Shown here: in pieces, positions 18,029 to 28,218 of the stretch
Layout: each line of letters opens with the position of its first letter
Numbering within the stretch: the first letter of the stretch is position 1
From: Acidimicrobiales bacterium
GTDB lineage: Bacteria > Actinomycetota > Acidimicrobiia > Acidimicrobiales > MedAcidi-G1
Reading direction: 5' to 3'
Assembly (NCBI GenBank): GCA_029577135.1
Contig: JARQPW010000008.1
Span: 1-64,000, forward strand
DNA length: 64,000 bases
The notes under the pieces: generated by a model
What the model was told of the DNA's origin: nothing
What the model saw: only the letters and a program-made list of their open reading frames with translations
The model's database searches: none
Made by a program: the position numbers and the translations under genes

Positions 18029-19216
18029 GTGACGCTGACCGACGACCAGATCCACGACGCCCTCTCGTCGATCCTCGAGCGGCGCGACCCCGACGGTTCT
18101 GCAACGGTGCTCGGCGCCGGCAGCGACGACCTCGATGTCGGCCTGCGGTACCTCGAGGCGCTCGTGGGCGGAGGCTGGATGGTGCCCACCTGGCCGGTCG
18201 AGCACGGCGGCCGCGGCGCAACCGACGACGAGGCCAGGCGCATCTCCGCGGCGTTGGGCGCCTACGAGTCGGCAGACCTGTACCCCTACGGCGTGGGGAT
18301 CAGCCTCGTGGGGCCGGTCCTCCGAGATCGCGGCACCCCCGAACAGCAGGATCGCTGGCTGCGTCCGATCGCCGACGGCTCGGAGATCTGGTGTCAGATG
18401 TTCAGCGAGCCCGACGCCGGCTCTGACCTCGCCAACGTCGGCACGAAGGCCGTGCGCGACGGCGACGGGTGGGTCCTCGCGGGTTCCAAGGTCTGGACGT
18501 CGAGGGGCGCCTACTCGAAGTGGGGCATGTGCCTTGCCCGCACCGACCCCGACGTGCCCAAGCACCGCGGCCTCACGATGTTCGCCGTCGACATGCACGA
18601 CCAGGGGATCGAGGTTCGTCCCCTGGTTCAGGTCAACGGCGACCGGCACTTCACCGAGGTGTTCGTGTCGGAGGTCCGGGTTCCGGACACCGACCGGATC
18701 GGCGACCTCGGTGGGGGATGGGGGATCACCATCGAGACCCTCGCCCACGAGCGGGCCTCCCTCGGTGGCCGGGCCTTCGGCGGGTCCGACGAAGACGAGA
18801 GGGCGGTTCCTGCCTGGCTGGCCGGACTGGAGGCCTCCGGCCGACTTGCCGATGCGGTGGCCCGCGATCGTGCGATGCGCGCCTATGTCCTGGACCGGGT
18901 CAACAGGTTCAGCACTGCTCGCTCCGCGGCATTGGCGAAGAATGGCGTCCCCGGCCCGGAGGGGTCCGTCGCCAAGCTCTGCAGCGTCGCCGCCTTCAAG
19001 GTCAGGGCCTACCTGGTCAAGGACCTTTCCGGGGCGGCCGGGATGCTCGACGGGTCTCCGGGGCACCTGGCCTTCCTCACCGCACCGTCGATGTCCATCC
19101 GCGGCGGTACCGACGAGGTGCAGCGCAACATCGTGGGGGAGCGGGTGCTGGGCCTTCCGCCCGAGCCCCGGGTCGACAAGGACGTCCCGTACTCGGAACT
19201 GAAGAAGCGCTGCTGA
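18029..19216 (+). CDS. Acyl-CoA dehydrogenase
   Basis: 395 aa from GTG 18029. WCQMFSEPDAGSDLANVGTKA is the flavin/substrate block (key: FSEPDAGSDLA). VWTSRGAYSKWGMCLART and the C-terminal SIRGGTDEVQRNIVGERVLGLP (key: GGTDEVQRNIVGERVLG) complete the family signature. It is a flavoenzyme that oxidises an acyl-CoA to the enoyl-CoA and passes electrons to ETF, presumably the fused ETF nearby. A CACAAT box 6 nt upstream suggests a leaderless start. It is divergent from the M20 gene. Confidence 0.95.
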   Translation: MTLTDDQIHDALSSILERRDPDGSATVLGAGSDDLDVGLRYLEALVGGGWMVPTWPVEHGGRGATDDEARRISAALGAYESADLYPYGVGISLVGPVLRDRGTPEQQDRWLRPIADGSEIWCQMFSEPDAGSDLANVGTKAVRDGDGWVLAGSKVWTSRGAYSKWGMCLARTDPDVPKHRGLTMFAVDMHDQGIEVRPLVQVNGDRHFTEVFVSEVRVPDTDRIGDLGGGWGITIETLAHERASLGGRAFGGSDEDERAVPAWLAGLEASGRLADAVARDRAMRAYVLDRVNRFSTARSAALAKNGVPGPEGSVAKLCSVAAFKVRAYLVKDLSGAAGMLDGSPGHLAFLTAPSMSIRGGTDEVQRNIVGERVLGLPPEPRVDKDVPYSELKKRC

Positions 19217-19222
19217 GGGAGG

Positions 19223-19693
19223 TCAGTCCTCGTTGACCGTCGAGACCGGCTGGTCCGGATCACCGGAGGTCTCGCGTGGGGGATCCGGTTCGACGTATTC
19301 GATGAGGATGGTTCCCCCACGGGCAGATGTCAGTGTGGCAGTCGAGCCCTCGACAACAACGGAGAGCTCGCCGCTCAGGACCTCGAACAGGGCGAACCAG
19401 TCGGCACGGTCGACGCAGGCCATCTCGGTGATGCCGATCGGGCCGATGTCGACGCGGTCCTCCCCGATTCCCAGGTCGCCGAAGAAGCCGTTGCAACCGG
19501 CATTTCCCGTGATCCGGCCATCGCTTCGAAACGTCAACGACGCTTCGTGTGGACGGTCGGGTTCTGCAGCATCGACGCCGGTGAGGCCGACGACACGCCA
19601 CTCGACGTCGATCAACGGGTCGATCCCACCGGCCGTGCCGGATGAGGAGCAGGCGGCGGTGAACAGCAGGACGGAGAGGGCCAGGTTGCGCAT
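19223..19693 (-). CDS. META-domain lipoprotein (HslJ-like)
   Basis: 156 aa from ATG 19693 with GGAG 8 nt upstream; the frame upstream overlaps the quinone reductase. Residues 1-15 are a lipoprotein signal ending FTAAC (Cys15). The mature part has the META domain pattern: WRVVGLTGV, ASLTFRSDGRITGNAGCNGFFGDL (key: GRITGNAGCNGFFG), ITEMACV and the C-terminal strand. META domains occur in envelope-stress and motility-linked proteins with no proven activity. It is convergent with the acyl-CoA dehydrogenase. Confidence 0.88.
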   Translation of the reverse strand: MRNLALSVLLFTAACSSSGTAGGIDPLIDVEWRVVGLTGVDAAEPDRPHEASLTFRSDGRITGNAGCNGFFGDLGIGEDRVDIGPIGITEMACVDRADWFALFEVLSGELSVVVEGSTATLTSARGGTILIEYVEPDPPRETSGDPDQPVSTVNED

Positions 19694-19774
19694 CAGGTTC
19701 TCCAAACGTAGGGGTCTGCGGGATCTGACGCCGCGGACACCTGTGGCGGTTCCCGACTGGGGCATGATCTCGCC

Positions 19775-20758
19775 ATGCGCGCCGTGGTCATCGAGTCGTA
19801 CGGCGGCCCCGAGGTGCTGGCGATCTGCGAGGTACCGGCACCGGAGCCCGGGCCGGGAGAGGTTCTCGTCGACGTGGTCGCCAGCGCCCTGAACCGTGCG
19901 GACCTGCTCCAGCGCATGGGCCTCTACCCGGGGCCGTCCATGGAGTACGAGGTGCCGGGCCTCGAGTTCGCCGGGCGGGTCGCCTCCGTCGGCGAGGCCG
20001 TCGGGCAATGGTTGGTCGGAGACGAGGTCATGGCGATCACCAGCGGTGGAGCGCACGCCGAGCAGGCTGTCGTCCACGCCGACCAGGCGATGGCAGTGCC
20101 CGCCGGGATGTCGTTGGCGGACGCCGGCGCCCTGCCCGAGGTCTTCATCACCGCCTGGGACGCACTCGTCCTCCAGGGGGGCCTCCAGCCCCGAGGTACG
20201 GCGCTCGTCCACGCCGGAGCCTCCGGCGTCGGTACCGCCGCCATCCAACTCTGCCGGTCGATGGGCGCCGAGGTCGTCGTGACCGCTTCGGGGTCCAAGT
20301 GCGCAGCCTGCACCGAACTTGGTGCCTCGCTGGCAGTCGACTACACGACCGACGACTGGCTGGCAGCCGTGCGCGACCACACTGCTGGCCGCGGGGTCGA
20401 CGTGGTGCTCGACGTGGTGGGCGGCGACTACCTCGACAGGAACGTCGACGCCCTCGCCGTGGGTGGCACGATCGTACAGGTCGGGATCATGGGCGGCGGA
20501 AAGGCCACCTTCGGCCTCGGCAAGCTGCTTCCCAAGCGGGCGACGATCGTGGGCACCGTTCTGCGGGGCCGGTCGCTCGCCGAGAAGGTGGCGGTCAGCC
20601 GGGCGTTTGCCAACGAGGTCGTGCCACGCTTCGAGGACGGGACGCTACGGGTGGTGGTGGACCGCCGTTTCGACCTGGACGACATCGCCGCCGCACACGC
20701 CCACATGGAGGACAACGCCAACGTCGGGAAGATCGCCCTCGACGTGCGGCCCGGTTGA
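19775..20758 (+). CDS. NADPH:quinone reductase-type zinc-independent MDR
   Basis: 327 aa. NRADLLQRMGLYPGP and VPGLEFAGRV belong to the GroES-like half. VHAGASGVGTAAIQLCRSMGAEVVVTASG (key: GASGVGTAAIQL) is the nucleotide-binding half. The length and the lack of structural-zinc cysteines fit the PIG3/quinone oxidoreductase branch. It reduces quinones or reactive carbonyls with NADPH. A CATGAT box 6 nt upstream of the ATG fits a leaderless start. It is divergent from the META lipoprotein and convergent with citrate synthase. Confidence 0.93.
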   Translation: MRAVVIESYGGPEVLAICEVPAPEPGPGEVLVDVVASALNRADLLQRMGLYPGPSMEYEVPGLEFAGRVASVGEAVGQWLVGDEVMAITSGGAHAEQAVVHADQAMAVPAGMSLADAGALPEVFITAWDALVLQGGLQPRGTALVHAGASGVGTAAIQLCRSMGAEVVVTASGSKCAACTELGASLAVDYTTDDWLAAVRDHTAGRGVDVVLDVVGGDYLDRNVDALAVGGTIVQVGIMGGGKATFGLGKLLPKRATIVGTVLRGRSLAEKVAVSRAFANEVVPRFEDGTLRVVVDRRFDLDDIAAAHAHMEDNANVGKIALDVRPG

Positions 20759-20765
20759 GGGCCGC

Positions 20766-22034
<1,269 letters not shown>

Positions 22035-22089
22035 GGGTGGCGGCCTCGAATCACGTGGGGACAGATCGGGCGTCTTCGTTGACGTTTCG

Positions 22090-22095
22090 ACCCTA
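22090..22095 (-). promoter_or_regulatory. Candidate -10 box for citrate synthase
   Basis: TAGGGT on the minus strand, about 56 nt upstream of the gltA GTG. The rest of the 22035-22210 gap shows no ORF or clear terminator. Confidence 0.3.
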
Positions 22096-22210
22096 CCGGG
22101 CGCCGGCAGGTAGGAAACAGCCAGACCGAGGCCGAAAAACGTGGATTCTTCGGAATCGGACGCGATCCGCCCGATGTGCCGCGCTCCGATCCGGGCCGAC
22201 GCCCGAGAAT

Positions 22211-23572
22211 CTAGAGCGGCGTGTTGTCGTGGTGCCGCCTCGGGAGGCGCTCGCGCTTGCCGATCAGCGCATCGAGTGCGGCAGCCAGCGCGCTCCGGGT
22301 GTCCGCGGGTTCGATCACCTGGTCGACCGACCCGCGTTCGGCGGCGACGTAGGGGTTGAGGAGGCGCTCTTCGTAGGCCGCCACGAGCGCCACCCGTTCC
22401 TCCTCGGAGGCCATTCGGTGGAGGATCTCGACGGCTCCCTTGGCGCCCATGACGGCGATCTCAGCGGAAGGCCAGGCGAGCATCAGGTCGTTGCCGATGT
22501 ACCGGGAGTCCATGACGATGTACGCCCCGCCGTACGACTTGCGCAGGATGACGCAGACCCTCGGCACGGTGGCCCGGGCGTAGGCGAACGCCAGCTGGGC
22601 GCCGTAGCGGATCATGCCCCGCCACTCGAGGTCCTTGCCGGGGTAGAAGCCCGAGGTGTCGACGAAGGTGATGAGGGGCAGGTTGAAAGCGTCGCAGAAG
22701 GCCACGAACCGACCTCCCTTCTGGGAGGAGGGGATGTCGAGGGTGCCGGCTACCGACTGGGGTTGGTTGGCGACGATGCCGACCGGCCGGCCACCGATCG
22801 TCGCGAAGGCGGTGACCAGGTTCGTGGCGAATGCGGCCCGGGGCTCGAGCAGGTGCCCGTCGTCAACGATGCACTCGATCACGTTCCGGACGTCGTAGCT
22901 GCCCGTGGCAGTGTCGGGGATGAGGTCGCCGGCCTCGGGGGTCGGGCGATCGACGGGATCGGGGCACGGAACCGGTGCCGGGAGGGCATCGGCGTGGTCG
23001 GGAAGGTAGCCCAGGAGTTCGGTGACCAGTTCGAAGGCCTCGTCGCGGTCGGCGACGTTGAAGTGGGCGACACCCGAGGTGCGGGCGTGCATCGAGGCGC
23101 CGCCGAGGCCCTCGTTGCTCAACTCCTCACCCGTGAACCGTTCGACCATCTGAGGGCCGCCCACAAAGGCGTAGGCAGCGTCGACCATCAAGACCAGGTC
23201 GGCGAGGCCGAGGAGGAGCGCCGGACCGGACACAGCAGGGCCGTCCACGCAGAAGATCATCGGGACGATGCCCGAACAGGCCACCAACTCGCGGGCGGCG
23301 GTGCCCCAGCCGTGGATGGCCGCCACCCCCTCGGACAGGTCGGCTCCGCTCGACGCCACGAAGCAGACCAGCGGGATGCGTTGTTGGCGCGCCGTTCGGG
23401 CGGCGACCGCCAGGTTCTCGCCGTCCTCGGAACGCAGGGCGCCGCGGTTCTCCCCACCGACCTCGACCACCATCACCCTGCGGCCGCCGAGCTCCTCGAT
23501 ACGGAAGGTGACCGTGCCTCCCGTGCGGGCACGCAAGGTGAGGGGCGTCCTCGGGGCATCGACGGCGGTCAC
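22211..23572 (-). CDS. Acyl-CoA carboxylase carboxyltransferase subunit
   Basis: 453 aa, shorter than the usual PccB/AccD of about 520. It transfers CO2 from biotin to acetyl- or propionyl-CoA. The N-terminal half has ASSGADLSEGVAAI and CVDGPAVSGPALLLGLADLVLMV. The C-terminal half has FVDTSGFYPGKDLEWRGMIRYGAQL (key: FVDTSGFYPG), RKSYGGAYIVMDSRYIG and AWPSAEIAVMGAKGAVEI, the canonical transferase blocks. The start is GTG 23572, overlapping the stop of the LysR gene (GTGA). No biotin carboxylase gene lies in this window. Confidence 0.92.
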   Translation of the reverse strand: MTAVDAPRTPLTLRARTGGTVTFRIEELGGRRVMVVEVGGENRGALRSEDGENLAVAARTARQQRIPLVCFVASSGADLSEGVAAIHGWGTAARELVACSGIVPMIFCVDGPAVSGPALLLGLADLVLMVDAAYAFVGGPQMVERFTGEELSNEGLGGASMHARTSGVAHFNVADRDEAFELVTELLGYLPDHADALPAPVPCPDPVDRPTPEAGDLIPDTATGSYDVRNVIECIVDDGHLLEPRAAFATNLVTAFATIGGRPVGIVANQPQSVAGTLDIPSSQKGGRFVAFCDAFNLPLITFVDTSGFYPGKDLEWRGMIRYGAQLAFAYARATVPRVCVILRKSYGGAYIVMDSRYIGNDLMLAWPSAEIAVMGAKGAVEILHRMASEEERVALVAAYEERLLNPYVAAERGSVDQVIEPADTRSALAAALDALIGKRERLPRRHHDNTPL

Positions 23573-24516
23573 GGTGTCCTTCCGGGGCGGGACGCTGGTT
23601 CCTCCGTCATCGTGACATGGATTCCTGGCTGGTGGGGTCCGATGTCACGGATGACCTCGCGCAGTTGGTCGCAGGTGGCCTGCACGGCGAGAGACGGTGT
23701 GGTGCGCCGGTTGTGGGCCAGCACCACCGTTCGCCGGTCGAGGCCCTCGATGCGCACCAGTGCCCAGTCACCGGCTGGGAAGCCGGACGCAGCGCTGGCC
23801 GGAAGCAGGGCGGGGGCGTAGCCCTGGTAGGCGAGCGAGGTGAGCAGGCGGAGGCCGTCGATCTCCACCTTCGGCCGGAGGCGGATGCCTGCGACGGCGA
23901 GTTCGGCGTCGAGCGTGTCGCGGAACGTGGTGCCGGTCGGTGTGAGCATCACCTCGTGTTCGGCGAGTTCCTCAATGGTCACCGCCTCGTGTTCGGCCAG
24001 TGCATGGTCCTTGGTCGTGACCACGATCAGCTCCTCGTCGAAGAGCGGCTCGGTGACGAAGTCGGGGTCCAGGACCGGGCCGTTGAAAATGGCGAAGTCG
24101 ACCTCACCGGAACGGAGGAGGGGGTACAGCGAGCCCGAGGTCGCATCGACGAGGATCGGGTGGAGGCCCGGGTAATGGCTCCCCAGACGTTCCAGCAGGG
24201 GGGTGGCCATCCAGCGGGCGGTGGTGCCGATGCAGCCGATCCGAACCGTTCCGCCGATCTCCTCGCGCATGGACGAGATGTCGTCCATGAGGGACTTCAG
24301 CTCGGTGCGGATCCGCTGTGCCCGCTCGATGACCGCCTCGCCCTCGGCGGTGGGGAGCATGGACCGTCGGTCGATGAGCACGGCGTCCAACTCCTTTTCG
24401 AGCCGTGCGACGTGTGTCGACACGTTGGACTGCACGGTGTGGAGCGAGCGGGCAGCTGCGGAGAAGCTCCCGTGCTCGGCCACGGCCAGCAGGTGGGTGA
24501 GTTGGCGGAGGTCCAT
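23569..24516 (-). CDS. LysR-type transcriptional regulator
   Basis: 315 aa from ATG 24516 (MDLRQLTHLLAVAEHGSF, the usual LysR start); an in-frame ATG 30 nt upstream is possible. Residues 1-60 are the winged HTH and about 90-300 the effector-binding domain (IGCIGTTARWMATPLLERL, then VDFAIFNGPVLDPDF). Its stop overlaps the start of the carboxyltransferase, so regulator and enzyme are made together. It probably senses a metabolite linked to that carboxylase and may act on this promoter or on the divergent gene at 24684. The effector is unknown. Confidence 0.93.
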   Translation of the reverse strand: MDLRQLTHLLAVAEHGSFSAAARSLHTVQSNVSTHVARLEKELDAVLIDRRSMLPTAEGEAVIERAQRIRTELKSLMDDISSMREEIGGTVRIGCIGTTARWMATPLLERLGSHYPGLHPILVDATSGSLYPLLRSGEVDFAIFNGPVLDPDFVTEPLFDEELIVVTTKDHALAEHEAVTIEELAEHEVMLTPTGTTFRDTLDAELAVAGIRLRPKVEIDGLRLLTSLAYQGYAPALLPASAASGFPAGDWALVRIEGLDRRTVVLAHNRRTTPSLAVQATCDQLREVIRDIGPHQPGIHVTMTEEPASRPGRTP

Positions 24517-24683
24517 CGCTGATGAGGATGCCACGAGGATCTCCATCAGCGTCGCGGATGGGACTCCGGCGTCTGTTCCCGGTGCACCCGCACCCCGTGG
24601 GCGTCGACCCGAACGGGGTGGCGAGGCTCTAGGGTCGCCCGCGAGGACTACCCGCCCACTCCCGATCGTCCCGCCCGAGGCCA

Positions 24684-26327
24684 ATGACCGACGCCCCCAG
24701 CGCCCCGAGCATCCTCGTCCTGCACCTCGGGCTGCTCGAGGCCTACGCCGCAGTCGACCGGGCGGGCCGGATCGACCTCGTCGCCCTCGGCGGCGACCGG
24801 TCCGGAATGCCGATGGTGCTGCACGTCTCGACCGGAGGGGACGTGACCGTCGGTGAGGAGGCCCTGCAGCGAGCCGTCGACGAGCCCGAGGGCTTCGTCG
24901 ACGATGTGATGGGACACCTCCTCGACGACGGAGTCGTCGAGGCATCTGGTCGCGCGCTCAATGCCGAGACCGTCCTCGCCTACCTCATGGCCCAGTCCTA
25001 CGCCCGCTGCCTCCGGATTCTCGACGGGGCACCCGACCAGGTTGTCGTCGTACGTGCCGCCGGGGGACCGGACGAGGCGACCTACGAGGCCGCTGCCGGT
25101 CGGGGCCTCGTCGGCGACATCCTGATCCTCGACGAGACCAGGGCGTGGTCGGCCTTCAGCGGCCATGCCCCTCCGGGGACCAAGGGGATGGACCCGGAGC
25201 GCACCGGGGTGTTGGGGGCACTGCTGTGGCTCCGGCACGGCGACGCACCGACCGGACCCAAGCCGATCGTCACCCGGGAGGACCTCGAGGGGGCCGCCCC
25301 CTCGCAGGTTCGCCAACCGGCGCCACCGAGCGTCGCCTCGGTGGGGCCCCGCTCCGTCTTCGACGCCCCACAATCGAAGCCGTCGGTCCTGGCCGATCCT
25401 GCATCGCAGCGTCGTCGACCGCGACGCACGCCGGTGCCCCTGTTGGTCGTCCTCCTGGTCGCCGCTCTGGCGGTCCTCGGGTACCTGTTCTTCATCGACG
25501 ATGAGGAGCGGACACCGCTGGTCACGACACTGAGCCCCACCACCACGACCGAGGTGCCGGCCACGACCGAGGTGCCGGCCACGACCGAGGTGCCGGCCAC
25601 GACCGAGGTGCCGGCCACGACCGAGGTGCCGGCCACGACCGAGGTGCCGGCCACGACCGAGGTGCCGACCACGACCGAGGTGCCGGCCACGACCGAGGTG
25701 CCGACCACGACCCGGCCGCCGCTCGGCCCCGTGAGCATCTCCGATGTGGGCCTCCTCCTCTTCGCCGCCAGCGACGACTCCACGCTCCTGGACCTGGGCA
25801 GACCGGCGGACGCCGTCCTCGACGCCATGGCCGCGGTGCTCGGCGCCCCCGATCGGGACAGTGGCTGGGGGCCGGACCCGAGGTGTGACGCCCCCCTCGT
25901 CCGGCGGGTCGGCTTCGGCGGTCTCGAGTTGGTTCTGGTCGACCCGGATCCGACCGACTTCCCACCTGCCGGGGATGCGGCAGCTGGCGAAGCCGAGACG
26001 ACGACGACCGGGGTACCGCCGGGCGAGCCGGGGTTCGGCGCCACGTTCGACCAGTGGTTCCTGAGTGGCGCCGATTCCGTCGACTCCGGCTTCTGGACCC
26101 TCGAGCGGATCGGCGTCGGCTCGACCGTGGCCGACATGCGCACGGCCTACTCCGGCGGCTTTTCCATCGTCCAGGCGGTCGAGACCGATCCCGCCGGCTT
26201 CTTCGACCTCGACGCGGTCGGCCTCGACGGGGGGATCTCCGGGGCCACGAGCAACACCACCGACTCGGGCCGCGTCCTCCAACTGTGGGCAGGCGAGGCC
26301 TGCTCCCGGCTCTTCGGACGGACCTGA
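24684..26327 (+). CDS. Membrane-anchored degenerate Hsp70-like protein with Thr/Pro stalk
   Basis: 547 aa, and I do not recognise the whole. Residues 10-165 align by eye with the N-terminal Hsp70 ATPase lobe: LHLGLLEAYAAV stands where IDLGTTNS is expected, followed by TVGEEALQRAVDEPEGFV and ILILDETRAWSAFSG. The phosphate-loop Gly-Thr-Thr is lost. A transmembrane span (about 250-271) precedes nine TEVPAT repeats (about 288-345) and an outside domain of about 200 residues with two Cys. The N-terminus should be cytoplasmic and the C-terminus outside. A TAGGGT box at 24630-24635 may serve as promoter. The function is unknown; it could transmit a signal across the membrane. Confidence 0.8.
   Translation: MTDAPSAPSILVLHLGLLEAYAAVDRAGRIDLVALGGDRSGMPMVLHVSTGGDVTVGEEALQRAVDEPEGFVDDVMGHLLDDGVVEASGRALNAETVLAYLMAQSYARCLRILDGAPDQVVVVRAAGGPDEATYEAAAGRGLVGDILILDETRAWSAFSGHAPPGTKGMDPERTGVLGALLWLRHGDAPTGPKPIVTREDLEGAAPSQVRQPAPPSVASVGPRSVFDAPQSKPSVLADPASQRRRPRRTPVPLLVVLLVAALAVLGYLFFIDDEERTPLVTTLSPTTTTEVPATTEVPATTEVPATTEVPATTEVPATTEVPATTEVPTTTEVPATTEVPTTTRPPLGPVSISDVGLLLFAASDDSTLLDLGRPADAVLDAMAAVLGAPDRDSGWGPDPRCDAPLVRRVGFGGLELVLVDPDPTDFPPAGDAAAGEAETTTTGVPPGEPGFGATFDQWFLSGADSVDSGFWTLERIGVGSTVADMRTAYSGGFSIVQAVETDPAGFFDLDAVGLDGGISGATSNTTDSGRVLQLWAGEACSRLFGRT
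25551..25712. repeat. 18-bp tandem repeat, nine copies, Thr/Pro stalk
   Basis: Nine in-frame 18-bp units encode EVPATT (two units carry Thr for Ala). They form the extracytoplasmic stalk after the membrane span. Confidence 0.95.
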
Positions 26328-26339
26328 GGGCCTTCCCGG

Positions 26340-27245
26340 CTAGCGCCCGGCGACCATCGCGCCCAGCGCAGGTCCCAGTTCCGGATCGGAGAAGGCGAAG
26401 CCGCCGTCCTCTAGGACCCGTGGCCGGACCCTGGTGCTGGCCAGCATGAGTTCGCGGACGAGATCCCGGCCGAACAGCACCATCGGCATCGCCGCCGGGA
26501 CGGGGAGCCGGGCGGGACGACCCAGTGCGCTCCCGAGGGATCGGGCGAACCCGGCATTGGTGACGGGTGACGGTGCGACCAGGTTGACGGGTCCCTCGAC
26601 CTCCCGGTCGACCAGCCAGAGGAGCGCCGCCACCTCGTCTTGCAGCGAGATCCAACTCAGGTACTGGCGCCCGCTCCCGAGACGCCCTCCGAGGCCGAGT
26701 CGGAAGAGGGGAAGTTGCTTGGCCAGCAGGCCGCCCACCGGGGTGAGCACGACGCCCGTCCTGGCGTGGGCGACCCGGACTCCGGCGCTCCCGGCGCGCT
26801 CCGTGGCCTGCTCCCAGGCAACGCAGACGTCGGCGAGGAACCCGGTGCCCCGGGGTCCGGACTCGTCGAGGATACGGTCGCCGGCGTCACCGTAGATCCC
26901 GATGGCGGAGCCGCTGACGAGGGTCGAGGGTCCACCGTCGTCCCGGATCTCGGCCAGCACACCGGCAAGGAGCGCCGTACCACGGCTGCGGCTCTCTCGG
27001 ATCCGGTCGCGTTGGGCCGGCGTCCAGCGCCGGTCGGCGATGCCCGCTCCGGCCAGGTGGACAACGGCATCCGTGCCCCGCAGGTCCGACGGGTCGAGGA
27101 CGCCGCCGGCCGGGTCCCAGTGGATCTCGTCACGCCCACTCGGGGCGCGTCGCAGGATGCGCACCACGCGGTCACCACGTGCCACGAGTGCGGTGCACAG
27201 CGCCGAGCCGATCAGTCCCGTCGATCCGGTGACTGCCACGTCCAT
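26340..27245 (-). CDS. TIGR01777-type NAD-dependent epimerase (YfcH-like)
   Basis: 301 aa. VAVTGSTGLIGSALCTALVARG is the nucleotide-binding start (key: TGSTGLIG). AVVHLAGAGIADRRWTPAQ and LVSGSAIGIYGD are family blocks in which the usual SDR Tyr-x3-Lys is replaced. FDxxSWISLQDEV-type sequence (here YLSWISLQDEV) is diagnostic of the YfcH/TIGR01777 group, related to the divisome-associated SulA of cyanobacteria. The substrate is unknown. A GATGAT box 6 nt upstream suggests a leaderless start. It is convergent with the Hsp70-like gene. Confidence 0.9.
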   Translation of the reverse strand: MDVAVTGSTGLIGSALCTALVARGDRVVRILRRAPSGRDEIHWDPAGGVLDPSDLRGTDAVVHLAGAGIADRRWTPAQRDRIRESRSRGTALLAGVLAEIRDDGGPSTLVSGSAIGIYGDAGDRILDESGPRGTGFLADVCVAWEQATERAGSAGVRVAHARTGVVLTPVGGLLAKQLPLFRLGLGGRLGSGRQYLSWISLQDEVAALLWLVDREVEGPVNLVAPSPVTNAGFARSLGSALGRPARLPVPAAMPMVLFGRDLVRELMLASTRVRPRVLEDGGFAFSDPELGPALGAMVAGR

Positions 27246-27308
27246 CGCACCATCATCGCAGGTGTGGCCGCTCGTGGCCGGGCGACGGGGCTCGGGGCAA
27301 TCGCGCTC

Positions 27309-28211
27309 TCAGCCCTCCGTGACCGCGTCGAGCGCTCTGCGAAGTGCGGGGAGGAAGCGGTCGGGTGCGGTGACACAGGCCAGGTGGTCGGCAGCGACCT
27401 CCTCCACGTGCAATGCGGGTAGGGCCTCGGCGAGGCGCCGCTGGTCGGCTGTGGGAATGACCCCGTCCATGGTGCAGACGACGACGGCGGATGCGACGGT
27501 GAGGTCCGGCACCCAGTCACGGGCGTCGAAGCCGCCGAGTGCTGCACCGGCGCCGAGGAGCAGACGCAGGTCACCCTGTCTGATGACGCCACGCGCCAAG
27601 CAGTCGACGTCGTCATCGCCGATGCCGAGGCCACCACGGAGGTCGGCGATGCGCCAGACCAACTTCCAGGTCACGTCCCCGACCAGGCGGGCGGCTGGCG
27701 CCACCAGGCGCAGCATGCGGAGTTGCCGGCGGAGTCCGGGCGTCGAAGCGAAGGTCAACGCCGTCGCACAGAGGATGAGGCCCGAGATCCGCTGTGGGTG
27801 TCGCCGGGCGACGAGTTGGGCGACGGCACCCCCCAACGAATAGCCGACCACGGTGAAGGTCTCGATACCGAGGGCGTCGGCCACCGCCACGGCGTCGTCC
27901 GCGCAGTCCTCCAACCGGAACCTGCGACCACCGCGAAGGCCGTGGCGCCCGTGGCCACGGTGGTCCCAGGCGACGACGCGGAACCGGTCCGTCAGGGACC
28001 CGAAGGACCGGCACCAGTTGAGGTCGGCATCGACCCACCAGCCGTGAAGGAGGAACACCACCGGGGCGTCCGGGCGGTCGGTGGGCGGCCCCGAGTCGCG
28101 GACCACCAGGCTCCCGAGTCCGGTGAGGTCGAGCGTGCGCAGTGGCGGCGCACCCTCGAGGAGGCCGACCGGCGTCGGCGCGTGGTGCTGCGCGGAACGG
28201 GCCACGTCCAT
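27309..28211 (-). CDS. Alpha/beta hydrolase
   Basis: 300 aa from ATG 28211; the frame upstream overlaps greA. FLLHGWWVD provides the oxyanion HG motif and VGYSLGGAVAQ the nucleophile elbow GYSLGG with the catalytic Ser. AADHLACV near the C-terminus holds the His, and the acid is probably in CTMDGVI. It is likely an esterase, lipase or lactonase of unknown substrate. It lies 7 nt downstream of greA on the same strand, so it is probably co-transcribed with that elongation factor. Confidence 0.9.
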   Translation of the reverse strand: MDVARSAQHHAPTPVGLLEGAPPLRTLDLTGLGSLVVRDSGPPTDRPDAPVVFLLHGWWVDADLNWCRSFGSLTDRFRVVAWDHRGHGRHGLRGGRRFRLEDCADDAVAVADALGIETFTVVGYSLGGAVAQLVARRHPQRISGLILCATALTFASTPGLRRQLRMLRLVAPAARLVGDVTWKLVWRIADLRGGLGIGDDDVDCLARGVIRQGDLRLLLGAGAALGGFDARDWVPDLTVASAVVVCTMDGVIPTADQRRLAEALPALHVEEVAADHLACVTAPDRFLPALRRALDAVTEG

Positions 28212-28218
28212 GTGGTCC

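Noticed and set aside
17964-19066. Minus-strand open frame over the acyl-CoA dehydrogenase
   Set aside because: It mirrors the dehydrogenase and lacks any recognisable domain.
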